Below are positions 1 through 6,567 of a stretch of DNA of 35,776 nucleotides, in pieces; the first letter of the stretch is position 1; each line of letters starts with the position of its first letter. A program made the position numbers and the translations under genes. The DNA comes from Betaproteobacteria bacterium. GTDB lineage: Bacteria; Pseudomonadota; Gammaproteobacteria; Burkholderiales; SG8-41. The notes below the pieces were generated by a model, which saw only the letters and a program-made list of their open reading frames with translations, had not been told where the DNA came from and made no database searches. The DNA lies in assembly GCA_016192825.1 (NCBI GenBank), contig JACPTK010000014.1, positions 1-35,776 of the forward strand, read 5' to 3'.

Positions 1-84
1 CGCGGTTTCGCTCCATGCTTCCTTCCCACGCTCGGTCGCCCTCACGCAGTTGCACTTCGCTTCGTTCACTGTGGCCAGCTTACG

Positions 85-152
85 GGAGGACTTCCACCTC
101 CAAGATCGCGCCCATGCTGGGCGCACAACAAAACCCCGCCGGAGCGGGGTTT
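85..152. other. Three consecutive hairpins
   Basis: Three potential stem-loops follow each other: GGAGG/CCTCC at 85-101, GCGCCCA/TGGGCGC at 108-124, and a 9-bp perfect stem AAACCCCGC/GCGGGGTTT with a CGGA loop at 131-152. The last resembles an intrinsic terminator stem but is followed by TTTCGCGG, not by a full T tract. It could be the structured 3' end of a transcript entering from outside the window. The role is unknown. Confidence 0.5.
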
Positions 153-190
153 CGCGGTGCAGAGGCGGACTTTAGACCCGGGCGCATTGT
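144..190 (+). repeat. 47-bp dispersed repeat, copy 1
   Basis: Positions 144-190 match 7427-7473 at 41 of 47 positions without gaps, in the same orientation. In both places the repeat begins inside the right arm of a GC-rich hairpin and lies in non-coding sequence. I do not recognise the family. Confidence 0.7.
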
Positions 191-445
191 CGTTCGCTGA
201 CGGATTCGAGTCAACGGCGCTCGGTGATCTTGTTTTTCCCAGCCCGAACCCGATTTGTGACTATGTTCGGCAGTGTTCGCTCAGGTCGAACCACCTCGCA
301 CAAGTAGCAAAATGCCGACTACAGCAGCAGGTCCCGCAGCGGCGCTGGGTTCAGCACGCACGCGTCGTAAACTGCCGTGAAGGCCGACGCCATCGATTAC
401 CGCCTTTCGTGCAGATGCCCGACCCGGCATTTGCACCTCGAATCT

Positions 446-480
446 CCCCTCTCCGCTCGGGAGAGGGGCGGGGGTGAGGG
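446..480. repeat. GC-rich palindromic repeat (inverted copy at 21086)
   Basis: The 35 bases at 446-480 are the exact reverse complement of 21086-21120. The core folds into a hairpin (CCCCTCTCC ... GGAGAGGGG type). It lies just downstream of the minus-strand gene ending at 512 and could act as a transcription terminator for it. A REP-like dispersed palindrome is the likely class. Confidence 0.75.
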
Positions 481-511
481 ATGAGCGTCGTCCGGCATTC
501 TCGCGGCGCGC

Positions 512-964
512 TCAGTAACCCAGCCCAAGCTCCTGGGACTGCTTCGTCAGCTCGTCGGCGGCCTTGCGGGATTTCTCGTTGAGGATCTCCTGGTAAGCCA
601 GCAGATCCTTGAACATCACGCGGCGGCGCGTCCCGACCTTGCGGAAAGGCAGGCGCCCCTCCTCCAGCAGCTTCACGAGATAAGGCCGCGAGACATTCAG
701 AAAATCGGCGGCCTGCTGCGTGGTCAGTTCGGCGTTGACCGGCACCATGGTCACGGCGTTGCCCTGCGCCATGTTGTTGAGGATGTCCACGAGCATATGC
801 AGCGCCGACACCGGCACCGTGATGTCCTTACCGCCATCAATCACGCGCACGCGCGCGGTCTTGCCCTTGCCTATGCAAGCCGCGAGCAGCCGGCTGCTTT
901 CGCGGGCGACCTCGATCTCCTGCTCGTTCGGCACGTACAGCGGTGTTCTCGCTGGTGCGTTCAT
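512..964 (-). CDS. Excisionase-type helix-turn-helix protein (antitoxin-like)
   Basis: Predicted 150-residue DNA-binding protein. Residues 79-115 form an excisionase/MerR-like helix-turn-helix with the pattern ELTTQQAADFLNVSRPYLVK followed by a basic wing (KVGTRRR). Proteins of this shape often act as antitoxins or autoregulators next to PIN-domain toxins; that role is family knowledge, not shown here. I chose the ATG at 964 because GGAGAG lies about five bases upstream; an in-frame start at 1021 would run through the promoter. No toxin gene follows on the minus strand before the window edge, so it appears to be an orphan. A TATAAT box (990-995) and repeated ACGAAACAA sequences lie directly upstream, which suggests autoregulation. 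Confidence 0.75.
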   Translation of the reverse strand: MNAPARTPLYVPNEQEIEVARESSRLLAACIGKGKTARVRVIDGGKDITVPVSALHMLVDILNNMAQGNAVTMVPVNAELTTQQAADFLNVSRPYLVKLLEEGRLPFRKVGTRRRVMFKDLLAYQEILNEKSRKAADELTKQSQELGLGY

Positions 965-989
965 GTCAGCTCTCCGGTAAAGGGGCCTT

Positions 990-1027
990 ATTATACGAAA
1001 CAAGCGATATGAACGAAACAAACGAAA
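990..1027 (-). promoter_or_regulatory. Promoter with direct-repeat operator for the HTH gene
   Basis: On the minus strand a perfect TATAAT lies at 995-990, 26 bases before the ATG at 964. The upstream side carries the nonamer ACGAAACAA (plus-strand sense) at 995-1003 and 1013-1021, with a shortened ACGAAA at 1022-1027; the spacings are 18 and 9 bp. A protein bound there would cover the -10 to -35 region. The -35 itself (TTTCGT, 17-bp spacer) is weak. Binding of the adjacent HTH protein is an inference. Confidence 0.55.
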
Positions 1028-1063
1028 TATAGAGATTCGTAACCTGTTGTTTTGTAGTGTCTA

Positions 1064-1897
1064 TCAGTACACCCCAAGGATCCAACCCTCCAGATCGGCG
1101 ATCCGCCGCTCCTCCGGCGTCAGGAGTGGATCGAAGTAACGCTCGGGCACCCCGCGCGCGGCGGTCTCGGACAGCCACCGGGCGACGGAATAGGCGTCGT
1201 GCTGGTCGGTGGTGCGGCCCTCCCTCGCAAAGCGATTCTTGAAGATCGCGGGATAGACCTCGGCGATCATCGATTTGCCGGCAGCCGGCTGCCAGCCGTC
1301 GAACGGCCAGAAGTGAACGCGGTCGCCCGCCGTTTCACGTATGCGCTTCAGCCACGGGATGCCGGCGTGCGTGGACTTCCCCACGGTACCCTGGCCATCC
1401 AGCTGAAAGACGCTCTTCGCGGATGAAGTCCAGCGCTCACACAGCCGAAGTTCCTTCGAGCTGCCAATACGAGAATCCCGCGACGGGCCACCGTCCTCCT
1501 CGACTACTCCGTCCCGTACGAAATCCACATATATGTGGTCGCGATCCGTCGGCCAGTGCCGCGCGAAATCGTCGAGAAACTGCGGCCAGGTCTTGAGGCC
1601 GTAGCGCTTGAAGTAGCTTTCCGGAAACGAAAAACCGTGATCAATGCCGGCGATGTAGGGAACGCCCTCCTTCGCCAGACCGATCAGCCAGAGCGCGATC
1701 TCCGAGCGTGTCCAGTAGCGCGGAGCGGACTGTGGGTTGTTGCTGCCGGAAGCGAGGAAGGCCGCGATGGCGGGCGTCTTCACCTGCTCCGGCTTGCCGC
1801 CGGGCTTTGCCGCATAAACCTGCAATTCCTTGCGCCGGGAGGTGGGTGTCTCCGCGCCGGAGTAATCAATGCCGATAAATAGTTCGAGTTCACTCAC
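1064..1897 (-). CDS. Predicted RNase H-fold protein (DUF429-like)
   Basis: A 277-residue protein that starts with a beta-strand and acidic motif, FIGIDYSGAE, as in RNase H/actin-fold predicted nucleases. Further conserved-looking motifs are GIDHGFSFP, AEVYPA and a late DQHDAYSVARW, giving spaced acidic residues suitable for metal binding. I assign it to a DUF429-like group with moderate certainty; the activity is inferred. It begins with GTG at 1897, preceded by GGAAGG, and this GTG overlaps the TGA of the hsdS fragment (GTGA), so translation of the two is coupled. This places it as an accessory gene at the end of a former type I restriction operon. About 100 bp separate its stop from the HTH gene downstream. 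Confidence 0.6.
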   Translation of the reverse strand: MSELELFIGIDYSGAETPTSRRKELQVYAAKPGGKPEQVKTPAIAAFLASGSNNPQSAPRYWTRSEIALWLIGLAKEGVPYIAGIDHGFSFPESYFKRYGLKTWPQFLDDFARHWPTDRDHIYVDFVRDGVVEEDGGPSRDSRIGSSKELRLCERWTSSAKSVFQLDGQGTVGKSTHAGIPWLKRIRETAGDRVHFWPFDGWQPAAGKSMIAEVYPAIFKNRFAREGRTTDQHDAYSVARWLSETAARGVPERYFDPLLTPEERRIADLEGWILGVY

Positions 1898-2166
1898 GCC
1901 GGAGCCTTCCGGCGTTTATGCGCGCGCTGCGTGCTCTCCGCAGTGCGCGCATTGCGGATGCGTTCGAGCAGGACGGAGGCGGGCTCATCCGTAGGATCCT
2001 GCGGAACGAGCTTGCCTTCAAAGGCGCGCTTGAGGATGGATTGGCGGAGGCGAATCGCGCGCACTATGCCCTTGCTGATTTCATCCTCGCCGGTCGTCAT
2101 CCCAGATAGTTTCTCTTCCAGTTGCTGAACGATTTCCATCTGTTCTTCAAGCGGCGCAAGCGGCAT
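1894..2166 (-). pseudogene. hsdS: 3' remnant of type I restriction specificity subunit hsdS
   Basis: The 90 codons match the C-terminal end of HsdS: PLAPLEEQ, a long coiled-coil helix, then RLRQSILKRAFEGKLVPQD and a short arginine-rich tail. HsdS selects the DNA target of a type I restriction-modification enzyme and is normally about 400 residues with two target-recognition domains. Here everything before the last conserved helix is missing. The codon just before the apparent ATG (2166) is TAA, at the junction with a repetitive element starting at about 2169, and no hsdM or hsdR is present in the window. The remnant overlaps the next gene by four bases. Confidence 0.8.
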
Positions 2167-2168
2167 TT

Positions 2169-2224
2169 AGAATAGGGGGTCAGTTCTTGACTTCATAGAA
2201 TAGTGGGTCAGTCCTTGACTTCAC
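2169..2224 (+). repeat. 28-bp tandem duplication
   Basis: Positions 2169-2196 and 2197-2224 are two copies of a 28-bp unit differing at three positions. Each contains GTCAGT(T/C)CTTGACTTCA, the left end of the 77-bp palindromic element. The duplication adjoins the truncated end of hsdS, so it may mark a recombination or nested insertion point. Confidence 0.75.
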
Positions 2225-2281
2225 ACCAAGCCGAAAAAGCTGCAGCGTCACCGATCAGGTGCAAGGTCAAGAAACGACCCC
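2205..2281 (+). repeat. 77-bp palindromic element, copy A
   Basis: This element runs from GGGTCAGTCCTTGACTTCAC to GGTCAAGAAACGACCCC, so its ends are imperfect inverted repeats. A second copy in the same orientation lies at 4993-5070. It looks like a REP-type or MITE-type element. Copy A lies between the hsdS remnant and the left end of the IS1182-family element. Confidence 0.7.
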
Positions 2282-2309
2282 GGCTCCATTAAAGCAAATT
2301 TCTCTTGGC

Positions 2310-3870
2310 TAGGAGTGTGCGCGGCAGAAACCTGCCGCGCCAATAGGGGTCGAATGGGGCAGTGTATCAAACGGAGAAGCGCAGATGCCGACCTCGTTCC
2401 TGCCGTATGACCCGAATCAGAGTTATCTGCTGCCGCCCTCGCCCTTGGATTGGTTGCCGGAAGGTCATCTGGCGTTGTTCATCGGGGACGTCGTGGACGG
2501 ACTGGACCTGAGAGGATTCTACGCTCGCTACGGAGGCGACGGGCGTCGCAACCAGCCGCATTCGCCGACGATGATGGTGAAGGTGCTGCTGTATGGGTAC
2601 GCGAGCGGGGTGTTCTCGTCTCGCCAGATTGCGAAGAAGCTGCACGAGGACGTGGCGTTTCGGGTGCTGGGGGCGGGGAACTTTCCCGCGCATCGGACGA
2701 TCTGCGATTTCCGGCAACTGCACCTGGAAGAGCTCGCGGGGCTGTTCGTGCAGGTGGTGCGGCTGGCGCGGGAGCTGGGGCTGGTGAAGCTCGGGATGCT
2801 CGGGGTGGACGGGACGAAAGTGAAGGCTAACGCGTCGCGGCACAAGGCGATGAGCTACGGGCGGATGAAGGAGGAGGAAGCGCGACTGAAGGCTGAGATC
2901 GGGGAGTTGCTCAAGCGGGCGGAGTGCCTGGACCGGGCCGAGGATGAGCGCCTCGGTGCGGAGGCAACGGAGGAGGAATTGCCTGAGGAACTCAAGCGCC
3001 GGGAAGAGCGGCTGTTGAAGATCGAGGCGGCACGGGCGCGGCTGGAGGCTCGGCAGAAGGAGGCCGATGCGGCGCGGGGCCGGTGCGACGGTGATGACAG
3101 GAAGCCCACGAAGGGCGATGGAAGGGGATCGAAGTTCAAGCGTGAGTTTGGGGTTCCGCAGGAGCGTGCGCAGGAGAATTTCACCGACCCGGAGAGCCGG
3201 ATCATGAAGACGCAGCACGGATTCCAGCAGTGCTACAACGCGCAGGCGGCGGTCGATGGGGAGAGCCAACTGATCGTCGCCACGGGGTTGAGCAACAATA
3301 GCTCGGACAACGCAGAGCTGTTGCCAATGGTGAAGGCGGCGCAGCACAACGTGGGCAAGGCGCCCGATGTGGTGCTCGCTGACGCAGGCTATCGATCCGA
3401 GGAAACCTTCGCGGCCTTGGAGCACGCCGGGACTAATGCGCTGGTGGCATTAGGTCGCGAGGGCAAGGCAGCGCTCAGGCTTGATCCCGAGCGTTCACCG
3501 GCAAGTGCGCGCATGGCGCAGAAGCTCAAGACCGAGGCGGGCGAAGCCCAGTACCGGCGGCGCAAGGTGATTCCCGAGCCGGTGTTTGGCTGGATCAAGC
3601 ACGTGCTGAGATTCGACCGCTTCAGTCTGCGTGGTCTGAAGAAGGCCGCGGCGGAATGGGACCTGGTGTGCCTGGCGGTGAAACTGAAGCGGATGCACGT
3701 GTTGACGGCATGAGCACCGGGACCTGGAAATCACCTCGACGCGACGGAATCCGCACGATTAACGGGAATCCCATGTACCGAAAAACCATTAGGAGCCCGC
3801 GCTTCGCTCAAGTTGGCACGTATGCCGTCTCAGGTACCCGCTTCGCTAATTTCTACCGCGCGGGCTCCTA
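2310..3870 (+). mobile_element. Complete IS1182-family insertion sequence
   Basis: The element is about 1.56 kb, with terminal inverted repeats of about 21 bp at 2310-2330 and 3850-3870 (17 of 21 positions match; both start TAGGAG from outside). CTAG occurs at both termini (2309-2312 and 3868-3871), consistent with a 4-bp CTAG target duplication. It carries one intact transposase gene (2385-3713). Removing the element and one CTAG restores a normal 3' end for the gene at 3830-4306, which confirms the boundaries. A second inverted repeat pair, 3790-3802 against 3858-3870, lies inside the right end. Confidence 0.88.
2385..3713 (+). CDS. IS1182-family transposase (DDE)
   Basis: A 442-residue DDE transposase that catalyses cut-and-paste movement of its element. 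The N-terminal part (about 1-135) is the DUF772-type domain with the usual LPPSP.DWLPEGHLA start. The catalytic triad is visible: D142 in VDGTKVKANAS, D333 in LADAGYRSEE, and E398 in the Y-(2)-R...IPEPVFGWIK signature. A charged coiled-coil insertion occupies about 160-235, as usual in this family. The ATG at 2385 follows GGAGAA. The length is normal and no stop or frameshift is seen, so it is probably functional. Confidence 0.93.
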   Translation: MPTSFLPYDPNQSYLLPPSPLDWLPEGHLALFIGDVVDGLDLRGFYARYGGDGRRNQPHSPTMMVKVLLYGYASGVFSSRQIAKKLHEDVAFRVLGAGNFPAHRTICDFRQLHLEELAGLFVQVVRLARELGLVKLGMLGVDGTKVKANASRHKAMSYGRMKEEEARLKAEIGELLKRAECLDRAEDERLGAEATEEELPEELKRREERLLKIEAARARLEARQKEADAARGRCDGDDRKPTKGDGRGSKFKREFGVPQERAQENFTDPESRIMKTQHGFQQCYNAQAAVDGESQLIVATGLSNNSSDNAELLPMVKAAQHNVGKAPDVVLADAGYRSEETFAALEHAGTNALVALGREGKAALRLDPERSPASARMAQKLKTEAGEAQYRRRKVIPEPVFGWIKHVLRFDRFSLRGLKKAAAEWDLVCLAVKLKRMHVLTA

Positions 3871-4306
3871 GGTATTTCCGGCCCTCTGGCTCCGCACGAT
3901 AAAGAATGTCTTGCGCGCGCGTAGAGGATGCGGTTGGAAAGATATAGCCGCGCTCATACAAAAGATCGAAATAGTAATCAGTCTGGGCTTGGCTCAAACC
4001 AAAGTGACGGCCGGTCGCCCCTTTTGGCATTCTGCCATCGCTATTCGCTATGGCCATAAGCAATTTTGTCGCTACTTCATCTAAATCATGAGCGCTCGAT
4101 TCATCTTTTTCAATTTTGTCCTTAAGGCGTTGGATTTCCTGCTTGAGAGGGTTTACCTCTGCGCGAAGCTTCAGGTTCTCCGCACTGAGAATCTGCACCT
4201 TAGATTCCAGAGATTCAAACTCCTTGTCGAGCGCGAGCATTTGACGCTTTTGCTCCAACGCCAACGTGATTCCTTGACTGGAAAAGAAATCAGAGACTTT
4301 AGCCAT
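3830..4306 (-). CDS. Coiled-coil/winged-helix protein with IS-altered C-terminus
   Basis: A 158-residue protein of unknown function. Residues about 17-70 are a heptad-rich coiled coil. Residues about 78-140 look like a winged helix (LDEVATKLLMAIANSDG ... LSQAQTDYYFDLLYERGYI), so DNA or partner binding is plausible. The IS1182-family element inserted in its last codons: the native reading ...GRKYL is now followed by 13 IS-encoded residues. Joining across the IS at CTAG gives ...GRKYLAKRNLL and a stop at 2289-2291. The loss is at the extreme C-terminus, so the protein may still work. Its start lies 12 bp from the divergent GTG-start gene at 4319. No good ribosome binding site is seen upstream. 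Confidence 0.7.
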   Translation of the reverse strand: MAKVSDFFSSQGITLALEQKRQMLALDKEFESLESKVQILSAENLKLRAEVNPLKQEIQRLKDKIEKDESSAHDLDEVATKLLMAIANSDGRMPKGATGRHFGLSQAQTDYYFDLLYERGYIFPTASSTRAQDILYRAEPEGRKYLGARAVEISEAGT

Positions 4307-4318
4307 AAGGATTAGCCC

Positions 4319-4507
4319 GTGGACAAGAACAAATCAATCGAGGTCACGCCGGAGATGATTGATGCGGGGGTTTCGATTTTTCTAGGCTACGACTCCGATG
4401 GAGATCAAATACCGGAATTAGTTTCAGAGATTTTCGTGGCGATGCTTGAAGCGCATCAAAAACGCGATGCCCAAGACCCTCAACAGCGCCCGCAGACAAC
4501 TCCATAG
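4319..4507 (+). CDS. Small acidic protein, unknown function
   Basis: A 62-residue frame with a GTG start and a well-placed AAGGA seven bases upstream. The sequence VTPEMIDAGVSIFLGYDSDG followed by VSEIFVAMLEAH reads like a genuine small globular protein and resembles short phage or plasmid-borne proteins of unknown role. It is divergent from the coiled-coil gene (12-bp gap), so both promoters must lie inside neighbouring coding sequence. Its last 164 bp overlap the 3' end of the opposite-strand HEPN-like gene. Confidence 0.55.
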   Translation: MDKNKSIEVTPEMIDAGVSIFLGYDSDGDQIPELVSEIFVAMLEAHQKRDAQDPQQRPQTTP

Positions 4508-4970
4508 CCTCGACGAGAAGCGCGAGATCTTCAATTGAAATGATAGAACCTTGGGGATTTATTTTTCGGCTCACCTTTCCTTTGTGACCGGGCGGAGTCC
4601 ATTTACCTGTAGTTACTTGCAAATAGGTAACTCCGTCTATAACTATCCAGACTCCATGAACCAGCGAATTTCTCATTGCTGCCAGATCGTCAAGGCCTGT
4701 GGCGAGTTTTTCAAGATTACCTTTAATTTCAATATTGTTGATTTCAAGAAGCGTTTTTATCAGCAGCACGGAGTCTTTAATTCGCGGCTCTCGTACTGCA
4801 TGCCTTCCCTCTCGGGAACCAACACCAAGCAAATTAAATATCGTGGCCTTCAAAACTGCCTCGATATAAGACCACAAAACGACCACACGCCCGACGCCGC
4901 TTTCTATGCCTGGCGCAAGCGTTGTAGTCGGCGTTCCCGGTCTCAGCTCTTTAATATCGCTATTTCGCAT
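4344..4970 (-). CDS. HEPN-like protein
   Basis: A 208-residue, mostly helical protein. It carries R-N-S-L-V-H at residues 100-105, matching the R-N-x3-H motif of HEPN ribonuclease-like domains, within helices rich in Leu and Ile. HEPN proteins often act as RNases in toxin-antitoxin or antiviral systems; this assignment rests on one motif plus helical context and is tentative. The last ~40 residues are basic, Ser/Pro-rich and encoded antisense to the 4319-4507 gene, so the 3' end may be a read-through of a truncated original. No clear Shine-Dalgarno precedes the ATG at 4970. The GC content is lower than in the downstream metabolic genes, which fits transfer. Confidence 0.55.
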   Translation of the reverse strand: MRNSDIKELRPGTPTTTLAPGIESGVGRVVVLWSYIEAVLKATIFNLLGVGSREGRHAVREPRIKDSVLLIKTLLEINNIEIKGNLEKLATGLDDLAAMRNSLVHGVWIVIDGVTYLQVTTGKWTPPGHKGKVSRKINPQGSIISIEDLALLVEAMELSAGAVEGLGHRVFDALQASPRKSLKLIPVFDLHRSRSLEKSKPPHQSSPA

Positions 4971-4992
4971 AGCAAATTAACGAAAATAAACA

Positions 4993-5070
4993 GAGTCAGT
5001 TCTTGACTTCACACCAGACCGAGAAAGTTGCGGCAACCTCTGATCAGGCGCAGGTTCAAGAACTGGCCCC
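4993..5070 (+). repeat. 77-bp palindromic element, copy B
   Basis: Same orientation as copy A (2205-2281), running from GAGTCAGTTCTTGACTTCAC to GGTTCAAGAACTGGCCCC. Its right end overlaps the last codons of the cREC gene and supplies that gene's TGA stop. Copies A and B bracket the coiled-coil and HEPN-like genes. Confidence 0.7.
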
Positions 5071-5490
5071 TTCTACCGTGTTTCCTGTCAACTTTTGAGC
5101 GAGGGCCAGCCATCGCGTCGCGATCCAGTCGGCCTCGTCCAGGTGATGGATGATTTCCACTTTCCATCCGGCGGACGTCAATTCGTTGTGCATGCCCCAC
5201 GCCGCGTCGGTGTTGGTCGAGTGAATAATGACCGGGCAGTGCGGCTTGTGCCGCGCCAGGTAGTTTGCGACGTCGCGACCGCAGCCAGGGTCCGGGTCGT
5301 TGTCGCTTTGCTTGTACAGATCGTGATCCAGGGACAGGAGCGACGCGCCGGACAGAAGCTCGGGTAATTCCTGGATCATCTGCGCCGCGATGCGCCATAT
5401 GCGAATGGCTTCGGCATGGCGGCAGCGCTTCGCGGCGTCCTGGAACGCCGCAGCCCGGTTCGGGTTATCTTCCAGTACGAGCCAACCCAT
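5056..5490 (-). CDS. Cyclic-phosphate receiver-like (cREC) domain protein
   Basis: A 144-residue single-domain protein. The motifs SLLSLDHDL, then DPGCGRDVANYLA, then CPVIIHSTN and a C-terminal W-rich segment (GWKVEIIHHL ... DWIATRW) match the receiver-fold family found in cyclic-phosphate RNA-end processing and conflict-system contexts. The N-terminal VLEDNPNR carries the acidic pair typical of receiver folds. The function is inferred from family resemblance only. The ATG at 5490 is preceded by GGAGAGGAGG. The last residues (about VEGASS) and the stop lie in repeat copy B, so the original C-terminus may have been replaced by a few residues. Confidence 0.72.
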   Translation of the reverse strand: MGWLVLEDNPNRAAAFQDAAKRCRHAEAIRIWRIAAQMIQELPELLSGASLLSLDHDLYKQSDNDPDPGCGRDVANYLARHKPHCPVIIHSTNTDAAWGMHNELTSAGWKVEIIHHLDEADWIATRWLALAQKLTGNTVEGASS

Positions 5491-5573
5491 CCCCAGCCCC
5501 CTCCTCTCCGGCTTTTCTTTTCGAACACCTTACGCCCATCGGCAGGCAGCGTCCATTCACGGCGAGAAACCCC

Positions 5574-5645
5574 GTGATAAGTGATAGGTGATAAGTGATA
5601 GGAGTCGCCCGCACTGCGGGGGTCATCCTTCATCCTTCATCCTTC
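5574..5645. repeat. Heptamer-arm palindromic element E1
   Basis: Four 7-nt units (GTGATAA/GTGATAG) at 5574-5601, a central palindrome CCCGCACTGCGGG at 5608-5620, then three CATCCTT units at 5624-5644. It lies immediately downstream of, and slightly into, the 3' end of the M48 peptidase gene. It belongs to the same design as the elements at 25071, 27807, 29971 and 30393. Confidence 0.75.
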
Positions 5646-6564
5646 TGCCTTGGGGCTTCGTCCCTCCCTTATTGGCCGAGTCCGGTTTTTCTTTCGCGTC
5701 CTTTTCCATGACGACCCGCACCGTCTCTGGAATCGGCGTGCGCGTCCCCTCCGTCTTCCAGCCGTTCTTGTCGATCGTCGCGGCCAGCCGTGCGATGCGC
5801 TCCTGCGTCACCGGGTGCGTGCTCAGAAATTCAGGCGCCTCGCTGTGCCCGCGCTCGGCCGCGGCGCGCTGCAGCACCTTGAACGTCTCGGTCGCGCCGC
5901 CGGCGTGCTCGTAGGCCCGCACCAGCGCGGCGACGCCGGTCTCGTCCGCCTCCTCTTCCTGGGCGCGGCTGAAGCTCAGCAGCGTCAGCATGCCCGAGCG
6001 CCCCAGTGTCGATTCGACCACGCTGCTGCCAGCCGCCGCGGAGACGATGCTCAACATGGCGCCGAACGCCACGCCGCGGCCCAGGCTCGCGATCGGATGG
6101 CGATGCTGCGCATGAGCGATCTCGTGGGCGATCACCATCGCCAGCACGTTTTCGTCGGGCACGCGCTCGAGAAGACCGCGGAAGACCGCGACATGCCCGC
6201 CCAGCGTGGCAAAGGCATTGATCACCGGCTCGTTGACGTAATGCACGCGGATCGTCATGCCCTCGGGCAGCGCCATGCCCCCGGCCCCGTCCTTGCCCTT
6301 GACCAGCCGGTCCGCGATGCCCTGAAGATAAGCCTCCACCGGATGATCGCGCGGCGGAAAGCGCTCGGCGTAGCGCTCGATCAGGCCCACCTCGGTCCGG
6401 TATGGCAGATAGCGCGCGACTGTCCCGGCGAAGAACGCCAGCGCCGCCGCCGCCACGACACCGATGAGCAGCGCGCTCCCCGCCAGCGCGAAAAAGCTGC
6501 GCAGCGGCTTGTCGTCGCTGTTATTGATCTCCTCGGGAAGCTCGGGGTTGCTGAACTGCGCCAC
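5623..6564 (-). CDS. M48 family zinc metallopeptidase
   Basis: A 313-residue membrane-anchored peptidase. Residues about 22-50 form one transmembrane helix, followed by the peptidase domain with the zinc motif HEIAHAQH (147-154) and the third-ligand segment EEEAD (203-207). M48 enzymes such as HtpX and BepA/LoiP-like proteins degrade misfolded membrane or periplasmic proteins; with this topology the domain is probably periplasmic. The start is GTG at 6564, just after the stop of the preceding YbjQ-like gene, which indicates an operon of three. The C-terminal tail (KPDSANKGGTKPQGRR...) is low-complexity and runs into a repetitive element, so the natural end may be earlier. Confidence 0.9.
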   Translation of the reverse strand: MAQFSNPELPEEINNSDDKPLRSFFALAGSALLIGVVAAAALAFFAGTVARYLPYRTEVGLIERYAERFPPRDHPVEAYLQGIADRLVKGKDGAGGMALPEGMTIRVHYVNEPVINAFATLGGHVAVFRGLLERVPDENVLAMVIAHEIAHAQHRHPIASLGRGVAFGAMLSIVSAAAGSSVVESTLGRSGMLTLLSFSRAQEEEADETGVAALVRAYEHAGGATETFKVLQRAAAERGHSEAPEFLSTHPVTQERIARLAATIDKNGWKTEGTRTPIPETVRVVMEKDAKEKPDSANKGGTKPQGRRMKDEG

Positions 6565-6567
6565 GTT

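Larger units (their letters stand above)
1..511. other. Intergenic region with hairpins, no convincing gene
   Basis: No open frame here resembles a known protein, and the two short plus-strand frames lack a good ribosome binding site. The stretch instead holds consecutive potential hairpins at 85-101, 108-124 and 131-152, a 47-bp sequence (144-190) that recurs at 7427-7473, and a GC-rich palindrome (446-480) that recurs inverted at 21086-21120. The minus-strand gene beginning at 964 ends at 512, so a downstream toxin partner would be expected here; none is visible. Confidence 0.6.

Noticed and set aside
2367..3425. 352-codon minus-strand open frame
   Set aside because: It is antisense to the IS1182-family transposase.
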